A DNA stretch of 64,000 bases, taken from assembly GCA_009838195.1 (NCBI GenBank), contig VXSC01000018.1, forward strand, positions 1 to 64,000. Reading direction: 5' to 3'. Below the pieces are notes generated by a model. It was not told the DNA's origin, did not search any database, and was given only the letters and a program-made list of their open reading frames with translations. The stretch comes from Rhodothermaceae bacterium. GTDB lineage: Bacteria > Bacteroidota > Rhodothermia > Rhodothermales > Bin80. The translations under genes were made by a program, and so were the position numbers. The number at the start of each line of letters is the position of its first letter. Within the stretch, counting starts at the first letter, position 1. Positions 10,395-21,101 of this stretch are shown here, in pieces.

Positions 10395-13300
10395 CAGTTG
10401 CGGGTGATGGTTTCGCTGAGATTTAAAAGCACACTCGCCACTACTGTCCAAGCCGCATGAGTGGCCAAATCCGTCGATAATGCTGTCGGCGACGCGCCAA
10501 CGCTCAAGATAGCACGAGCGCGGACAGAATCAGCCTCAAATACTCGCATCTCTTCCGCCAGACGAGTTTCCAAGCGATGCCGGTCTTCCCTATCAGGCTC
10601 GTGGCTCGTCACCGCCTCGAAGGCATACACAATTCGCTCCGCTTCCGGTACAGTGCTGAGGATTCGAGTTGCAAAAGCTCGACTGGCCTCTACAAATTGC
10701 GGATCATTCAGCAATACGAGCGCCTGCAGAGGTGTGTTCGTATTTTCGCGCTGCACCGTACATACCTCTCGCGTTGGCGCATCAAATGCCATCATGCTGG
10801 GCGGGGGCGCCGTCCGTTTCCAGTAGGTGTACAGGCTGCGGCGGTAGAGTTTTTCACCATGATTCTGGATAAACGTCTGGGCCGTAGCGGGCGTGCTCCC
10901 ATAGTGGCTGACTTCCTTCCAAAGTCCGGTGGGCTGGTAGGGATGAACACTGGGGCCACCCAGTCGGTGTACCAGCAACCCGCTTACGGCCAGTGCTTGA
11001 TCACGAATAAACTCGGCTTGCAGCCGGAAACGCGGGCCTCGGGCCAAAAGGGCGTTCTGTGGGTCTCGCGTCAACAGATCCGGCGTGGCACGGCTCGATT
11101 GCCGGTACGTAGCGCTCATGACCATGGTCTTGAGGAGCGCCTTTGTATCGAATCCGGATTCCACAAACGTGATGGCCAACCAATCCAGCAGCGAGGGGTG
11201 CGTCGGCAAGGAGCCACGCGCACCAAAGTCTGCTGCTGTAGGTACGAGGCCACGTCCAAATACCATTTGCCAGAATCTATTGACAGTAACACGGGCCGTT
11301 AGCGGGTGAGATGGATGCATCAGCCACTCAGCCAAATCCAACCGAGTAGCATCTTCCTGCAGAGGCGGCAGCCAAGATGGCACACCCGGCGAAACAGAAT
11401 CGGTAGGCTGGTCATATTGGCCACGGTACAGGATACGCGTCGGCCGCGGGACATCAGTCACCGCCATGACCATCGTGGGATGTGGCTCCGTGAGCACGCG
11501 CAACCGCTCTTCGAGATTGGCAATGGCGTGGCGTAGTGGCGCAGCCTCTTCTGCTCGCTCGTAGAATGCCTGACGCAATAACCCCGAATTCCCGTCGCCA
11601 TTTACTAGCGCATGCTGCACTTGTGCAGGCAATGTCGTGCCGTCATCGATACCTTCCATTGCCAGCACACGAAAATGCCTCGCTACCTGCCAATTTCCGG
11701 AGCCAAAGTTCAGCATCACCGTAAAGTGCGGCACTTCCTTCGAATCAAGCGGCACATCAAAGGTGAGCGTTAGATGAACTGGTGACCTTCGCACCGGATG
11801 GGGTGACCAGCCATTGTGTCTCCGGTCGTCGAGCACGTTTTCGGGGGCATAATCTGGATGGATATGTGATGCTGACACACGAGCCAATCCATGTGTACTG
11901 TGAAAATCCACTTGGTCAGTCGGTAGTGCACCAGCACGCACATGAACGCTCGTTACTACGAAGGACTCGGGCAGGTCGCCATTGCCGTGTCCCAGTGTGC
12001 CAGAAACATTATCCGGGTAAAACACCACACGCAACCCGGTGATTTCGGCATCCAGGTCTTCGGGTACGGTAAGCGATACATTGTAGGCGGCAAAGTATGC
12101 GGGCTCGTCAATACGCACCGAGCCGTCGGGCTGCACTTCACCCGTATACCCCGAGTTGGGCGTCGTGACTTTAGTGGCTTGGAGCGGATGCACCTTCAGG
12201 TTCTGGCCACGCATACTAAGCAAGGATCGCTCGCGATCTTCCCAAACGCCCTGGACTGGATCGACACGGTCGGTTTCGGCACGCAGCATTGCCAGGTCGG
12301 CCTTTACTTCTTCGATTTCAACTTCTGTAGCGAGAGGACTCAAGGTTTCCAGTTGTGGTACAGCGTTTATGCCGCCGTCTCCGTCTAGTCCACGTTCGGG
12401 AACACTGTTGAAGAAGGCAAAAAGGCGATAGTAATCACGTTGGGTGATTGGATCATATTTGTGATCGTGACACTGTGCGCACGCAAACGTGAGCCCGAGA
12501 AATACCTCGCCCGTTGTCTTGACGCGATCAGCCACATAGTTGACCAGGTTTTCTTCCGGGATCGTTCCGCCCTCGTGCGTGATCATGTGATTCCGATGAA
12601 ACCCCGTGGCCATGTGTTGCACATCGGTAGCTTCCGGCAACAAGTCGCCGGCAAGTTGTTCGATCACGAATTCGTCAAACGGCTTATTGGTATTGAAGGC
12701 ATGAATGACCCAGTCTCGCCAGAGCCACATATGTCGGCCACCGTCGATCGAATAGCCGTTCGTATCTGCGTAACGTGCCAAATCCAACCAGTGCACAGCC
12801 ATACGTTCGCCAAAGTGTGGTGACGCCAGGATTCGATCTACCAAGTACTCATATGCATCTGGCCGGTTATCCGCCACAAACGCGCGCACATCCTCTACCG
12901 ACGGCGGCAATCCAGTGAGATCCAGATACAGCCGACGTATCAAAGTGCGTCGATCCGCTTCTTCAGTAGGTTCAAGTCTATCTCGTTCCAACCGCGCCAA
13001 GATAAAGTGGTCAATTTCATTTCGCGTCCACTTTCTCTGGCGTACTCTGGGCAAATCCGGCAGCGATTGGGGGATGAGTGACCAGTGGGGCTTCCACTGC
13101 GCACCTTGGGCGATCCAACGGGTAAGTGTTTGAATTTCAGAATCAGTGAGAGCGTGCTGGGTCTCGGGCGGCGGCATGCGTTCCTGGGGGCGCTTTTCGG
13201 TAATGCGGCGCACGAACTCGCTGGCGTCCGGGTTGCCCGGCACGATGACATTCCGTGTTGTATCGTCACGCAACGATGCATACAATCCGGCCTCCGTGTG

Positions 13301-13486
13301 GAGACTCAATTCGGCTTCACGGCTTTCTGGATCTGGACCGTGACAGGCATAGCAATTGTCCGCGAGAATGGGCTGAACATCATAATTATAGTCCACCACC
13401 GGACTTGTATCCGGCAAACAGCCCGCGGTGACAAGTGTCATAAGCAGCGGGCCCAACGTCCTATGGCTCCAAAGCGCCATTACCAA
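10394..13486 (-). CDS. PSCyt1-DUF1549-DUF1553 (PSD1) cytochrome-like lipoprotein
   Basis: A 1030-residue exported protein. A lipoprotein signal ends in the lipobox VTAGC. Near residues 35-120 is a planctomycete-type cytochrome c domain with haem motif CYACH and a distal MPPPE. DUF1549 follows ([16 protein letters not shown] to [11 protein letters not shown], a second CxxCH), then a carbohydrate-binding-like middle region, and DUF1553 at the C-terminus ([35 protein letters not shown]). It is the first gene of a two-gene unit with the DUF1501 protein. The pair is thought to act in the cell envelope on polysaccharides, but no reaction is established. Confidence 0.92.
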   Translation of the reverse strand: MVMALWSHRTLGPLLMTLVTAGCLPDTSPVVDYNYDVQPILADNCYACHGPDPESREAELSLHTEAGLYASLRDDTTRNVIVPGNPDASEFVRRITEKRPQERMPPPETQHALTDSEIQTLTRWIAQGAQWKPHWSLIPQSLPDLPRVRQRKWTRNEIDHFILARLERDRLEPTEEADRRTLIRRLYLDLTGLPPSVEDVRAFVADNRPDAYEYLVDRILASPHFGERMAVHWLDLARYADTNGYSIDGGRHMWLWRDWVIHAFNTNKPFDEFVIEQLAGDLLPEATDVQHMATGFHRNHMITHEGGTIPEENLVNYVADRVKTTGEVFLGLTFACAQCHDHKYDPITQRDYYRLFAFFNSVPERGLDGDGGINAVPQLETLSPLATEVEIEEVKADLAMLRAETDRVDPVQGVWEDRERSLLSMRGQNLKVHPLQATKVTTPNSGYTGEVQPDGSVRIDEPAYFAAYNVSLTVPEDLDAEITGLRVVFYPDNVSGTLGHGNGDLPESFVVTSVHVRAGALPTDQVDFHSTHGLARVSASHIHPDYAPENVLDDRRHNGWSPHPVRRSPVHLTLTFDVPLDSKEVPHFTVMLNFGSGNWQVARHFRVLAMEGIDDGTTLPAQVQHALVNGDGNSGLLRQAFYERAEEAAPLRHAIANLEERLRVLTEPHPTMVMAVTDVPRPTRILYRGQYDQPTDSVSPGVPSWLPPLQEDATRLDLAEWLMHPSHPLTARVTVNRFWQMVFGRGLVPTAADFGARGSLPTHPSLLDWLAITFVESGFDTKALLKTMVMSATYRQSSRATPDLLTRDPQNALLARGPRFRLQAEFIRDQALAVSGLLVHRLGGPSVHPYQPTGLWKEVSHYGSTPATAQTFIQNHGEKLYRRSLYTYWKRTAPPPSMMAFDAPTREVCTVQRENTNTPLQALVLLNDPQFVEASRAFATRILSTVPEAERIVYAFEAVTSHEPDREDRHRLETRLAEEMRVFEADSVRARAILSVGASPTALSTDLATHAAWTVVASVLLNLSETITRN

Positions 13487-13729
13487 GCTATGCAGTAACC
13501 CTCTCCGTTGCTACTGGTGCCATCCTTCATGGTTTCGTGTTCACGGTCAAAGTGGATTGCGGTAGTCAGGCTGGACATTCGTGTTGACTTCGGCGGTCAC
13601 CTCTGTCCCAGAGGCACTGGGGTAGGATTATTGGAAAAAGTGAACACCACAAACGAGAAAATAAAAGATTCCTCCTGGAAGCCCTGAAATAACGATTATT
13701 AAATTCCAAATGGTGCCAGACCGCCGAAG

Positions 13730-13850
13730 TCAAGACCGGAAAATAGTGCGTAATAGAAACGTGATGTTTTCGGGGCGCTCCCGGAGTCGGCGCGTATAGT
13801 AGGGGAGCCACATACGCCCGTAAGGCACATAGATCCGCATGTTGTATCCT
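13730..13850. repeat. Direct repeat, right copy (proline dehydrogenase 3' end)
   Basis: This stretch is the 3' end of the intact proline dehydrogenase gene. It matches 8655-8775 in direct orientation, with 59 consecutive identical bases at 13792-13850. The two copies bracket the DUF1501/DUF1553 pair. Confidence 0.9.
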
Positions 13851-14587
13851 TTACGCACTGTGTCCTCCTGCGTCTTCTGGCGCAGGCCATACAACATTTG
13901 AAATTCAAACCGGGACGGATCAATATCTTTCGCCCGCGCATAGGACTTGGTCGCTTCAATCAACACATCATCGTGGGTGGCAATTGCGGGATAATGTCCG
14001 TGCTGAAGCAGTTTATGCATGCAAGTGATGTATTGAGTACGGATTTGCGACATGCGCTGGTACGCAATCGTCGCCGGCTCCCGGTAGGCACCCTTACAGA
14101 GGCGGACGCGTGCCCCCAAGTCGCACATATGGTCCACATCCTTTACGGTACGCTTCAGATATGCCTGCAGCACAATCCCTACATGCGCGCGATAGTCAGG
14201 AAAGACGGATTCAAAAATGCGGAGTGTTGAGTTAAGGACGGAGCTACCTTCCATATCTAACCGAACAAACCCATTCATAAGCTTTGCCTCCTCCAGGAGT
14301 GTACGAAGGTTTTCAAGGCAGAAGTCTTCGTCAATGACCTGTCCGATCATAGAGAGTTTGATGGAGATATTGCGATCCAGACTAGGCTCAGAAGCAAGTG
14401 CCCGTAGCAGCCGTATGTAGGCATCCCGGCTTTTCAAAGCGAGATCTCTACGGACTATATGCTCTCCAAGTAGATCCACCGTCGTAAACAGCCCTTTATT
14501 GCGCAGCTGCCTCACCACAGGAATCGTGTCAACAAGGGTTTCGGCTGCTACAAACCCGCGGGCAAGAGCAAAAGGTAGTCGAATCAT
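13730..14587 (-). CDS. Proline dehydrogenase (monofunctional)
   Basis: A 285-residue FAD enzyme that oxidises proline to pyrroline-5-carboxylate. The TIM-barrel landmarks are NISIKLSMIG, VRLDMEG, VRLCKGAYREP, ATHDD, FEFQMLYGLR and YVPYGRMWLPYYTRRLRE, whose arginines bind the substrate carboxylate. The length suits the monofunctional bacterial type; the P5C dehydrogenase is not in the window. Its last 40 codons are repeated as a degraded fragment at 8655-8775. Confidence 0.93.
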   Translation of the reverse strand: MIRLPFALARGFVAAETLVDTIPVVRQLRNKGLFTTVDLLGEHIVRRDLALKSRDAYIRLLRALASEPSLDRNISIKLSMIGQVIDEDFCLENLRTLLEEAKLMNGFVRLDMEGSSVLNSTLRIFESVFPDYRAHVGIVLQAYLKRTVKDVDHMCDLGARVRLCKGAYREPATIAYQRMSQIRTQYITCMHKLLQHGHYPAIATHDDVLIEATKSYARAKDIDPSRFEFQMLYGLRQKTQEDTVRKGYNMRIYVPYGRMWLPYYTRRLRERPENITFLLRTIFRS

Positions 14588-14745
14588 GGAAGATCTACCT
14601 GACGGAGCATGAAATCTTGTTTAAAGCGAAACCTTTCAGAAAAACTTTCCGTAATGAAGGAAGTGTTTTCCGGTGAGTGGAAGCATAGGCATCGTATCAC
14701 AATCCCAGGTGTTTTCGATGCCGTTTTTTTATGCATCCACTGCGG

Positions 14746-15489
14746 TCATGATTCTACAGATGTCCAGTCATTGGGGGAATTTATTTTTCCCGGGAGGCTC
14801 TCCAAGTCCGTCGTGACCAGATCTGCTCCATGTTCATGCAACAGGAGCGTATGCGCATCCGAATCCAGGTAAGGGGGGACGAAACCAATCGCCAACATAC
14901 CCGCTGCACCTGCCGCAGCCATATCATCAACCGAATCCCCGATATAAACGGTCAGGTCGGCCTGGATCGGTAAGCCAGCTCCCTGAAGAATTGCCATTGC
15001 ATACAGGAGCGGATAGGGATCGGGTTTTCCGCGATTATCCTGATTTTCGCGGGGAACCAAAAGAGAAAAATATTCCTGCCATCCGAACCGGTCCAAGGCC
15101 CAGCGCGCCTCATCCCGGGGTCGGCCCGTTACAATTCCGAGCACGTGACCGCCTTGTTTTAACTGTTGCAGTGTGCGGGTTTGGATCAGGGGTCGTTCTT
15201 CGGTAATAAATCCATCCCAGTCCTCCCCTCGGTAGCGGCGCTGAAATTCGTCCACGACACGCACATACGGCACTTCCATCCCGTAGTCCCCAATAATCGT
15301 GTGCGTGAGCGTCCAGTCGTCATTGAAGCCTCCACGGTCTTTATAGCGCTGGATTGTTTTTGGCCTTATCTCACGCCCCGTGAAATGGTAGACGGTTTCT
15401 TCAATGACACGTAGATAGGAGCCAGACACATCGACTAGCACACCATCCATATCAAACAGGACGACAGGAATTAGTGGAGAAGCCGGCAT
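14746..15489 (-). CDS. HAD-superfamily (subfamily IA) phosphatase
   Basis: A 247-residue HAD hydrolase. Motif I is FDMDGVL with nucleophile Asp13 and Asp15, motif II is the Thr of IVTGRPRDE, motif III the Lys of NRGKPDPYP and motif IV GDSVDDMAAA. The helical cap contains YKDRGGFNDDW, a signature of the small HAD-IA hypothetical family close to phosphoglycolate phosphatases. The substrate cannot be read from sequence. It sits between rho and proline dehydrogenase on the same strand. Confidence 0.88.
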   Translation of the reverse strand: MPASPLIPVVLFDMDGVLVDVSGSYLRVIEETVYHFTGREIRPKTIQRYKDRGGFNDDWTLTHTIIGDYGMEVPYVRVVDEFQRRYRGEDWDGFITEERPLIQTRTLQQLKQGGHVLGIVTGRPRDEARWALDRFGWQEYFSLLVPRENQDNRGKPDPYPLLYAMAILQGAGLPIQADLTVYIGDSVDDMAAAGAAGMLAIGFVPPYLDSDAHTLLLHEHGADLVTTDLESLPGKINSPNDWTSVES

Positions 15490-15528
15490 CTAGCGGAGAT
15501 GCTCCGAGAAACAATAAAAGGATGCATC

Positions 15529-17298
15529 TTAGGAGTTCATGGTCACCAAAAACTCGTCATTGCTTTTGGTAGACCGCATCCGGTCAAGCAGAAAGTTCAT
15601 CGCCTGGATTGGATCCATGTCTGCCAGAAGCTTTCGCAGAATCCATATACGGGCTAAGCGTGCTTCCTGAATCAGCAGTTCTTCCCGTCGGGTTCCACTC
15701 ATGACTACGTTAATTGCAGGGAAGATACGACGATCTGCCATTTCTCGGTTCAGGACCAATTCCATATTCCCCGTTCCTTTGAACTCTTCAAAGATCACTT
15801 CATCCATGCGGCTTCCTGTATCGATCAATGCAGTTCCGATAATGGTCAGGGATCCGCCCTCTTCAACATTGCGAGCAGCACCGAAGAAACGCTTTGGCCC
15901 TCTCAATGCCGTGGCATCCAGCCCCCCGGAAATTGTCCGTCCCGAATCCGGGCACACGGCGTTGTGAGCACGGGCTAAGCGGGTAATCGAATCAAGAAGA
16001 ATCACCACATCCTGCTTCGCTTCAACGAGGCGTTTTGCCTTTTCCAACACAATATTTGCCACCTCCACATGTCGTGAGGGTTCCTGATCAAAGGTGGATG
16101 CCACCACTTCCCCCTTTACATGACGCTCCATGTCCGTTACTTCCTCCGGTCGTTCGTCCACCAACAGGATGATCAGGTGTGCTTCTGGGTGATTCGCACT
16201 GATAGCGTTCGCAATCTTCTGTAGGAGAATGGTTTTGCCCGTTTTCGGCTGGGCAACAATAAGTCCCCGCTGCCCTTTCCCAATTGGGGCAAAAAGATCA
16301 AGGACGCGCATGGACATGTCATGTTTACGCGTTTCCAGGCGAAGGACCTCATCGGGATAGAGGGGGGTCAGATAGTCAAAATTCTGCCGTTCATCCAGAG
16401 AGCCTGGGTCCTGCCCGTTGATTTTCTTAACGTGGATGAGTGCGAAGTACCGCTCCCCTTCTTTCGGGGGACGGATTTCGCCATCCACCGAATCTCCAAG
16501 CCGGAGACTGAATCGCTTGATTTGGCTGGGAGACACATAAATATCCTCCGGGCTGGGTAGATAATTATAATCCGGCGATCGCAGAAATCCATACCCATCG
16601 GGTAGAATTTCTAGGACCCCGGTCTTTTCAATCATCGTGTCCGGGTCAAGTTTGCGGGGATCAAACTGTCCCATGAATGGTGGTTTCGGCTCGTGAACGC
16701 GACGGCGCCGATCATCTTTTGAAGACATTCGGGGATCTTTTCGCCCGCGCCGTGCGGGGCCATGTCTTTTGGAACGCCCTCCCGGTCGTCCTCCTCTTGG
16801 GGGTCTTCCATCAGGGTCGTGGCGTGGAGGTGACGACATTGGATCAGAGTAGGAGTTGTTTGGTGATTTGGTTTTTTTACGTGGCCCGACAGATTTGCCA
16901 GGCTTTTTTCTGCCTGTTCTAGGCTTTTCTTCACGAAGAAAATGAGTTCGTTTGGGAGGCAAGGTCCCAGCCGAACTAGGTGAATCAGAAGATGCGTTCG
17001 AAGCAACTACCGTTTGATTTTGTCGAGCAAGTTCGGTAGAAGATTCACGATCAGAGGTCGTTTCGGAGTTTTGCTGGGGAGGAGAAGAAAACTTTCCGTC
17101 TTCGGTTGCGGGGTTCCCATTTTGCCGAGGATCACGAGGAAGGTCTCCGTTGCTGGAAACGGCTTTGGAATTCTGATGGTCAAGAATGAAGTGAATCAAC
17201 TCCTGCTTACGCAGAGCATGCCATCCCCCAACGCCCGTCTGTCGGGCAATTTCCTTCAGTTCGGGAAGTCTCTTGGTTTTTAGTTCAACTTGGTTCAT
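15529..17298 (-). CDS. rho: Transcription termination factor Rho, with a long basic insertion
   Basis: An RNA-dependent ATPase that ends transcription. The 589 residues exceed the usual 420 or so because a disordered segment rich in Ser, Pro, Arg, Gly and Lys (about residues 48-215) separates the Rho N-terminal domain ([12 protein letters not shown]) from the cold-shock RNA-binding domain ([20 protein letters not shown]). The ATPase core shows Walker [12 protein letters not shown], Walker [17 protein letters not shown] and the Q/R loops. Such insertions are common in Bacteroidota and Actinobacteria and are thought to add RNA affinity. Confidence 0.97.
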   Translation of the reverse strand: MNQVELKTKRLPELKEIARQTGVGGWHALRKQELIHFILDHQNSKAVSSNGDLPRDPRQNGNPATEDGKFSSPPQQNSETTSDRESSTELARQNQTVVASNASSDSPSSAGTLPPKRTHFLREEKPRTGRKKPGKSVGPRKKTKSPNNSYSDPMSSPPRHDPDGRPPRGGRPGGRSKRHGPARRGRKDPRMSSKDDRRRRVHEPKPPFMGQFDPRKLDPDTMIEKTGVLEILPDGYGFLRSPDYNYLPSPEDIYVSPSQIKRFSLRLGDSVDGEIRPPKEGERYFALIHVKKINGQDPGSLDERQNFDYLTPLYPDEVLRLETRKHDMSMRVLDLFAPIGKGQRGLIVAQPKTGKTILLQKIANAISANHPEAHLIILLVDERPEEVTDMERHVKGEVVASTFDQEPSRHVEVANIVLEKAKRLVEAKQDVVILLDSITRLARAHNAVCPDSGRTISGGLDATALRGPKRFFGAARNVEEGGSLTIIGTALIDTGSRMDEVIFEEFKGTGNMELVLNREMADRRIFPAINVVMSGTRREELLIQEARLARIWILRKLLADMDPIQAMNFLLDRMRSTKSNDEFLVTMNS

Positions 17299-17538
17299 TG
17301 AAATTGTGGATAAGAATAAGCCAGCAGAGAAGCCGTGTTCTGCGTGGCAGGCTAAGAATGATCTCCGCAGGGAGCGGAAACCTCATTGAAATAGGTGAGC
17401 GTGGATAGGCTGAGAGTAAGGGCAGCAACGAAATGCTGCTACGATAATGCTAGAGTCGTGCAAGTAGGATTGGGTGCCTGATACGTAAAACAGACGCAAT
17501 TGGTTACCAAACCTGCGGAAAGTTAATAAAAATCCGAA

Positions 17539-18798
17539 TTATTCACAAATTAACCGTAGGAACGCCTCCGCGAGCATGTGTGAACCGCAAACGAGAATGG
17601 AGTCTTGATTGGAAGCCTGTTCCTGTGCAAGATGCCACATCGCAGAAATGGACCCCGTGCCGGCGAGGGAAATTGCATGTGCACGAAGTGTTGTGGCTAG
17701 GCGTGCAGCAGGGAGGGCACGCCGAAGCGCAAGGTCACACGCATATACTTTGAGCGATAGATGCGCATTCAGCACCTGCATGATACCGGAAAGGTCTTTG
17801 TCCTTCATCAGCGCAAGCAAAAGATGCACGGTTCCAGTAGAGGGCATATAGTTGAGGGCTGCCGCAATTGCTGCAGGATTGTGAGCTACGTCCAAAACTG
17901 TCAATGGGGCTTGCCGGAGGACTTCAAGGCGTGCCCGCAGCCCGGTCAATTCACGGACCCGGGAGAGCCCTTCCTGAATCAAATCCGGTTCCTGTCTCGT
18001 TTCCGGGAAAAGCTGTTCGGCACTTCGCGCGGCCAAAAGAGCGTTTTGAGCGTGGTGTGGTCTGGTTCGAAGGTCCTGTGAGGACAGCTCATATACACCT
18101 GCGGGCGTCTGAAGGCAATTGCCAACCACCTGTCCTGCTTCAATCCAGGGTGCGTGTTGACTGCGGGCAACGTCCTGTATGATTTTCTGGGTCGCATCGC
18201 GCCCCGTTGCTGCGATGACAGGAGTTTTTTTCTTAATGATTCCCGCTTTTTCGCGTGTGATGGATGCAAGTGTGCTTCCCAGTGTTTGGGTGTGATCTAG
18301 GTCAATTTGGGTGATCACCGAGAGTTTTGGACACAGGATGTTGGTTGCGTCAAGTCGGCCTCCGAGCCCGGTTTCAACGATGGCAAAATCCACCGAGGAT
18401 TTTGCGAAGAAAAGAAAACCAAGGGCAGTCATTGCCTCAAAAAAGCTTGGTTGCAGGCGGTCAAACAGAGAGCCGTAACGATCCAGCGCATCCTGCATCC
18501 AGTCCGCAGGTACAGGGGATCCATTGAGTCGGATCCGCTCAGACAGGTGCAGCAAGTGAGGGGACGTATAGAGTCCAATGCGGTATCCAGCAACTTGCCC
18601 GATCGCTGTAATCATGCTCGCCACGGAGCCCTTTCCGTTTGTGCCGGCAACATGCACACTGGCAAAGTCGCGCTCCGGATTTCCCATCGCATCCAGGAGA
18701 ATGGAAACTCCCCGCAAGCCGGGTTTCATCGCTGCATTGCCTAGCTCGGAGTAGCGCGGAAGATTCAGCAGCCGCACTGCATAATCCGCCGATATCAT
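17539..18798 (-). CDS. folC: Bifunctional folylpolyglutamate synthase / dihydrofolate synthase
   Basis: A 419-residue Mur-ligase-family enzyme that adds glutamate to dihydropteroate and to folates. The P-loop is VHVAGTNGKGSV, followed by GLYTSPHL, the metal and substrate motif FAIVETGLGGRLDATN, ITQIDLDHTQTLG and the C-terminal VLDVAHNPAA. ATG 18798 overlaps the TGA of porX (ATGA), so translation is coupled to the upstream gene. folE of the same pathway is elsewhere in the window, at 47092. Confidence 0.95.
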   Translation of the reverse strand: MISADYAVRLLNLPRYSELGNAAMKPGLRGVSILLDAMGNPERDFASVHVAGTNGKGSVASMITAIGQVAGYRIGLYTSPHLLHLSERIRLNGSPVPADWMQDALDRYGSLFDRLQPSFFEAMTALGFLFFAKSSVDFAIVETGLGGRLDATNILCPKLSVITQIDLDHTQTLGSTLASITREKAGIIKKKTPVIAATGRDATQKIIQDVARSQHAPWIEAGQVVGNCLQTPAGVYELSSQDLRTRPHHAQNALLAARSAEQLFPETRQEPDLIQEGLSRVRELTGLRARLEVLRQAPLTVLDVAHNPAAIAAALNYMPSTGTVHLLLALMKDKDLSGIMQVLNAHLSLKVYACDLALRRALPAARLATTLRAHAISLAGTGSISAMWHLAQEQASNQDSILVCGSHMLAEAFLRLICE

Positions 18799-20369
18799 GA
18801 CTTCCTGGGACGCAGCGTAACCACCGGAAGAATCATCTCCTCCATGGAGGCACCCCCGTGCTGCATGGAATCATTGTAGAGATTTCGGTAGTGATGGTAG
18901 TTGGTGGGATAGACGAAGTAATAGTCTTCCTTCGCAATGATATAGCAGTCCCCCGCGCTGCCAGAGGGTAAGCCAAAGGCTTTTGGATCCTTAACAATCA
19001 TTGCATGACGAGGGTCTGCCCAAAGGTTGCGCCCGAATTTGTAACGCAAAGCCGTGGATGTATTGCGGTCTCCACGAACTTTAGCTCCATGCAGGCTCCG
19101 GACCGCTCCATGGTCGGTGGTGATAATAATCGTACAGTCCTTTCTAGACAGTGTTTGAAAGGATTGATACAGCCAGGAGTGTTTGAACCAAGTTCGCGTC
19201 AGAGCCCGGTAGGCTTGTTCGTCGGGGGCTAATTCCCGGATCACATCTGAGTCGGCTCTGCTGTGAGCCAGAATATCCACGAAGTTGACGACGATGGCAT
19301 TCAGATCTGCCTGCAGATAATGGTTCACATCCTGCGCGAAGGCACGACCATCTTCCTTGCCAATTAGTTTTCGGTATCGCATGGAAACGTCACGCTGGTT
19401 GAATCGCTCAAGGCAGGAGGCGAGTAAGGTTTCCTCATGACGATTTCGGCTGTGCTCATCCCCGTTTTCGCCCTGCCAAAGGGTTGGATGCCGACGGTGG
19501 ATTTCGTAGGGTAGAAGACCACTGAAAATCGCATTCCGTGCGTAGGGGGTCGCGGTTGGCAGAATCCCCATTGAGAAATCGGTCTGGATAGAGAAGAGGG
19601 GTAAAAGCAGGGATTCAAACTCCAGCCACTGATCATACCGCATGCAGTCAATCACGAAGAAGATCACGGGATGGTCTGCATTGAGTTGCGGGATGACCCA
19701 GTGCGGGATCACTTCATGCGAGAGCCGTGGGCGCTCATCCAATGAGCGGGAATTATATGCCGCAACCCAATCAGGGTAGACATCTTCGATGTATCGACCG
19801 AATACCCGGTTTGCTTCTCGGTACTGATCAGACAGAACTTGACGGGCACCTTCGTCACTCTCCAGTTGGCGATCATAGTGGACCAGTTCTTGGTACAGGC
19901 TGATCCATTCCTGAAAGCTCGTGTAGCTGTTGAGGGTTGCAGAAATTGCATTGAAGCGGTGCATGTAGTCTTGAGATACACGCGCATTCCGCAACTGAAT
20001 CCGCTCAAGGAGCCGCTTGCAGGTAAGCAGGATTTGGCTGGGGTTTACCGGCTTGGTCAGGTAGTCACTGATCTGTCCACCCAAGGCCTCATCCATGAGA
20101 TGCTCTTCCTCGCTCTTGGTTACCATGATCACCGGGAGGTCCGGACGTTTTTGTTTGATGGCCGCCAGCGTCTCCAGCCCGTCCATACCGGGCATCTGCT
20201 CATCCAGAAGGACTACGTCAACTAAATCATCCTGAGCGACCGCCTCAACTGCGTCCGCCCCATTAGTTACACACGTAACCTGGTAGCCACGATTTTCAAG
20301 AAAAAGTACGTGGGATCGGAGCAGATCAATTTCATCGTCTGCCCAAAGGATATGCCCGGCTGTTGACAT
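18795..20369 (-). CDS. porX: PorX-type response regulator with PglZ (alkaline-phosphatase-like) output domain
   Basis: A 524-residue two-domain regulator. Residues 1-125 form a receiver domain (ILWADDEIDLL; phospho-acceptor Asp56 in VVLLDEQMPGMDG). A helical linker (130-200) leads to a PglZ domain with metal-ligand motifs FFVIDCMRYDQW, TATPYARNAIFSG and TIIITTDHGAVRS. PorX works with the PorY kinase and controls genes of the type IX secretion system in Bacteroidota; its effector domain hydrolyses oligonucleotides in studied members. No T9SS genes are in the window. It is the first gene of a coupled pair with folC. Confidence 0.93.
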   Translation of the reverse strand: MSTAGHILWADDEIDLLRSHVLFLENRGYQVTCVTNGADAVEAVAQDDLVDVVLLDEQMPGMDGLETLAAIKQKRPDLPVIMVTKSEEEHLMDEALGGQISDYLTKPVNPSQILLTCKRLLERIQLRNARVSQDYMHRFNAISATLNSYTSFQEWISLYQELVHYDRQLESDEGARQVLSDQYREANRVFGRYIEDVYPDWVAAYNSRSLDERPRLSHEVIPHWVIPQLNADHPVIFFVIDCMRYDQWLEFESLLLPLFSIQTDFSMGILPTATPYARNAIFSGLLPYEIHRRHPTLWQGENGDEHSRNRHEETLLASCLERFNQRDVSMRYRKLIGKEDGRAFAQDVNHYLQADLNAIVVNFVDILAHSRADSDVIRELAPDEQAYRALTRTWFKHSWLYQSFQTLSRKDCTIIITTDHGAVRSLHGAKVRGDRNTSTALRYKFGRNLWADPRHAMIVKDPKAFGLPSGSAGDCYIIAKEDYYFVYPTNYHHYRNLYNDSMQHGGASMEEMILPVVTLRPRKS

Positions 20370-20533
20370 CGACTGATGAGGGTTGAGTGAGTCGTAGCCG
20401 TAAATTCAGATGCAGAGAATTGAGATGGGCCGTAGGAGTTGCAGTATACCACAAATGCATCATCATGTTCGATACAGCGCGCAACAGGGTCGGATCTAAG
20501 TGGTATACGCGAAGGAATCATCCGAACAGAATC

Positions 20534-21055
20534 ATGGCAAGAAAAGGATTATCCAAACGAATGCAGATTGCGCTGAATGAGCAAATTAAAGCGGAGTTGG
20601 ACTCGGCTTATCTGTACTTGGCGCTTGCTGCCGAAATGGAATCTCGGAATCTGAAAGGCTTTGCTCATTGGCTGCGAATCCAGTGGGAAGAAGAGCTCGT
20701 GCATGGGTTAAAACTGTACGATTTTCTACTTCAGCGTGATGCAAGAGTTGAACTTCACGCTCTGGATAAGCCGAGCATCGACTCAGAGCAGACAACACTG
20801 GAAATTTTTTCACAAGTGCTGGAGCATGAACAGTACATCACTGCTCGAATCAATCAGCTGTATGCATTAGCTCAGGAGGACCTGGATTATGGCTCCCAGA
20901 CGCTACTGCACTGGTTCATAGAGGAGCAGCTGGAAGAAGAGGAGTCTGCCCGTGAGATCGTGGACAATTTACGTTTGGTTGGTGAATCAGGGGCTGCGCT
21001 CTTTCTTCTGGATCGTGAACTGGGACAGCGCTCTGATGACCATGAAGAGGAATAA
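20534..21055 (+). CDS. Ferritin (non-haem iron storage)
   Basis: A 173-residue four-helix iron-storage protein. Ferroxidase ligands are visible in ELDSAYLYLALAAEMESR, in WEEELVHGLKLYDF and in the later EEQLEEEESARE. It is diverged from porX. The start at ATG 20534 gives the usual MARKGLSKRMQIALNEQI start; an earlier in-frame start would add 49 residues not seen in ferritins. It is likely iron-responsive, but no operator is recognisable. Confidence 0.93.
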   Translation: MARKGLSKRMQIALNEQIKAELDSAYLYLALAAEMESRNLKGFAHWLRIQWEEELVHGLKLYDFLLQRDARVELHALDKPSIDSEQTTLEIFSQVLEHEQYITARINQLYALAQEDLDYGSQTLLHWFIEEQLEEEESAREIVDNLRLVGESGAALFLLDRELGQRSDDHEEE

Positions 21056-21101
21056 TCAAGGAGTACATCTCATATATGATCCGGTCTACATTTTGTAATT
21101 C

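Noticed and set aside
10461-13498. Several long plus-strand frames within the DUF1553 gene (for example 10577-11302, 11942-12388)
   Set aside because: They are antisense shadows of a confidently identified protein and have no domain of their own.
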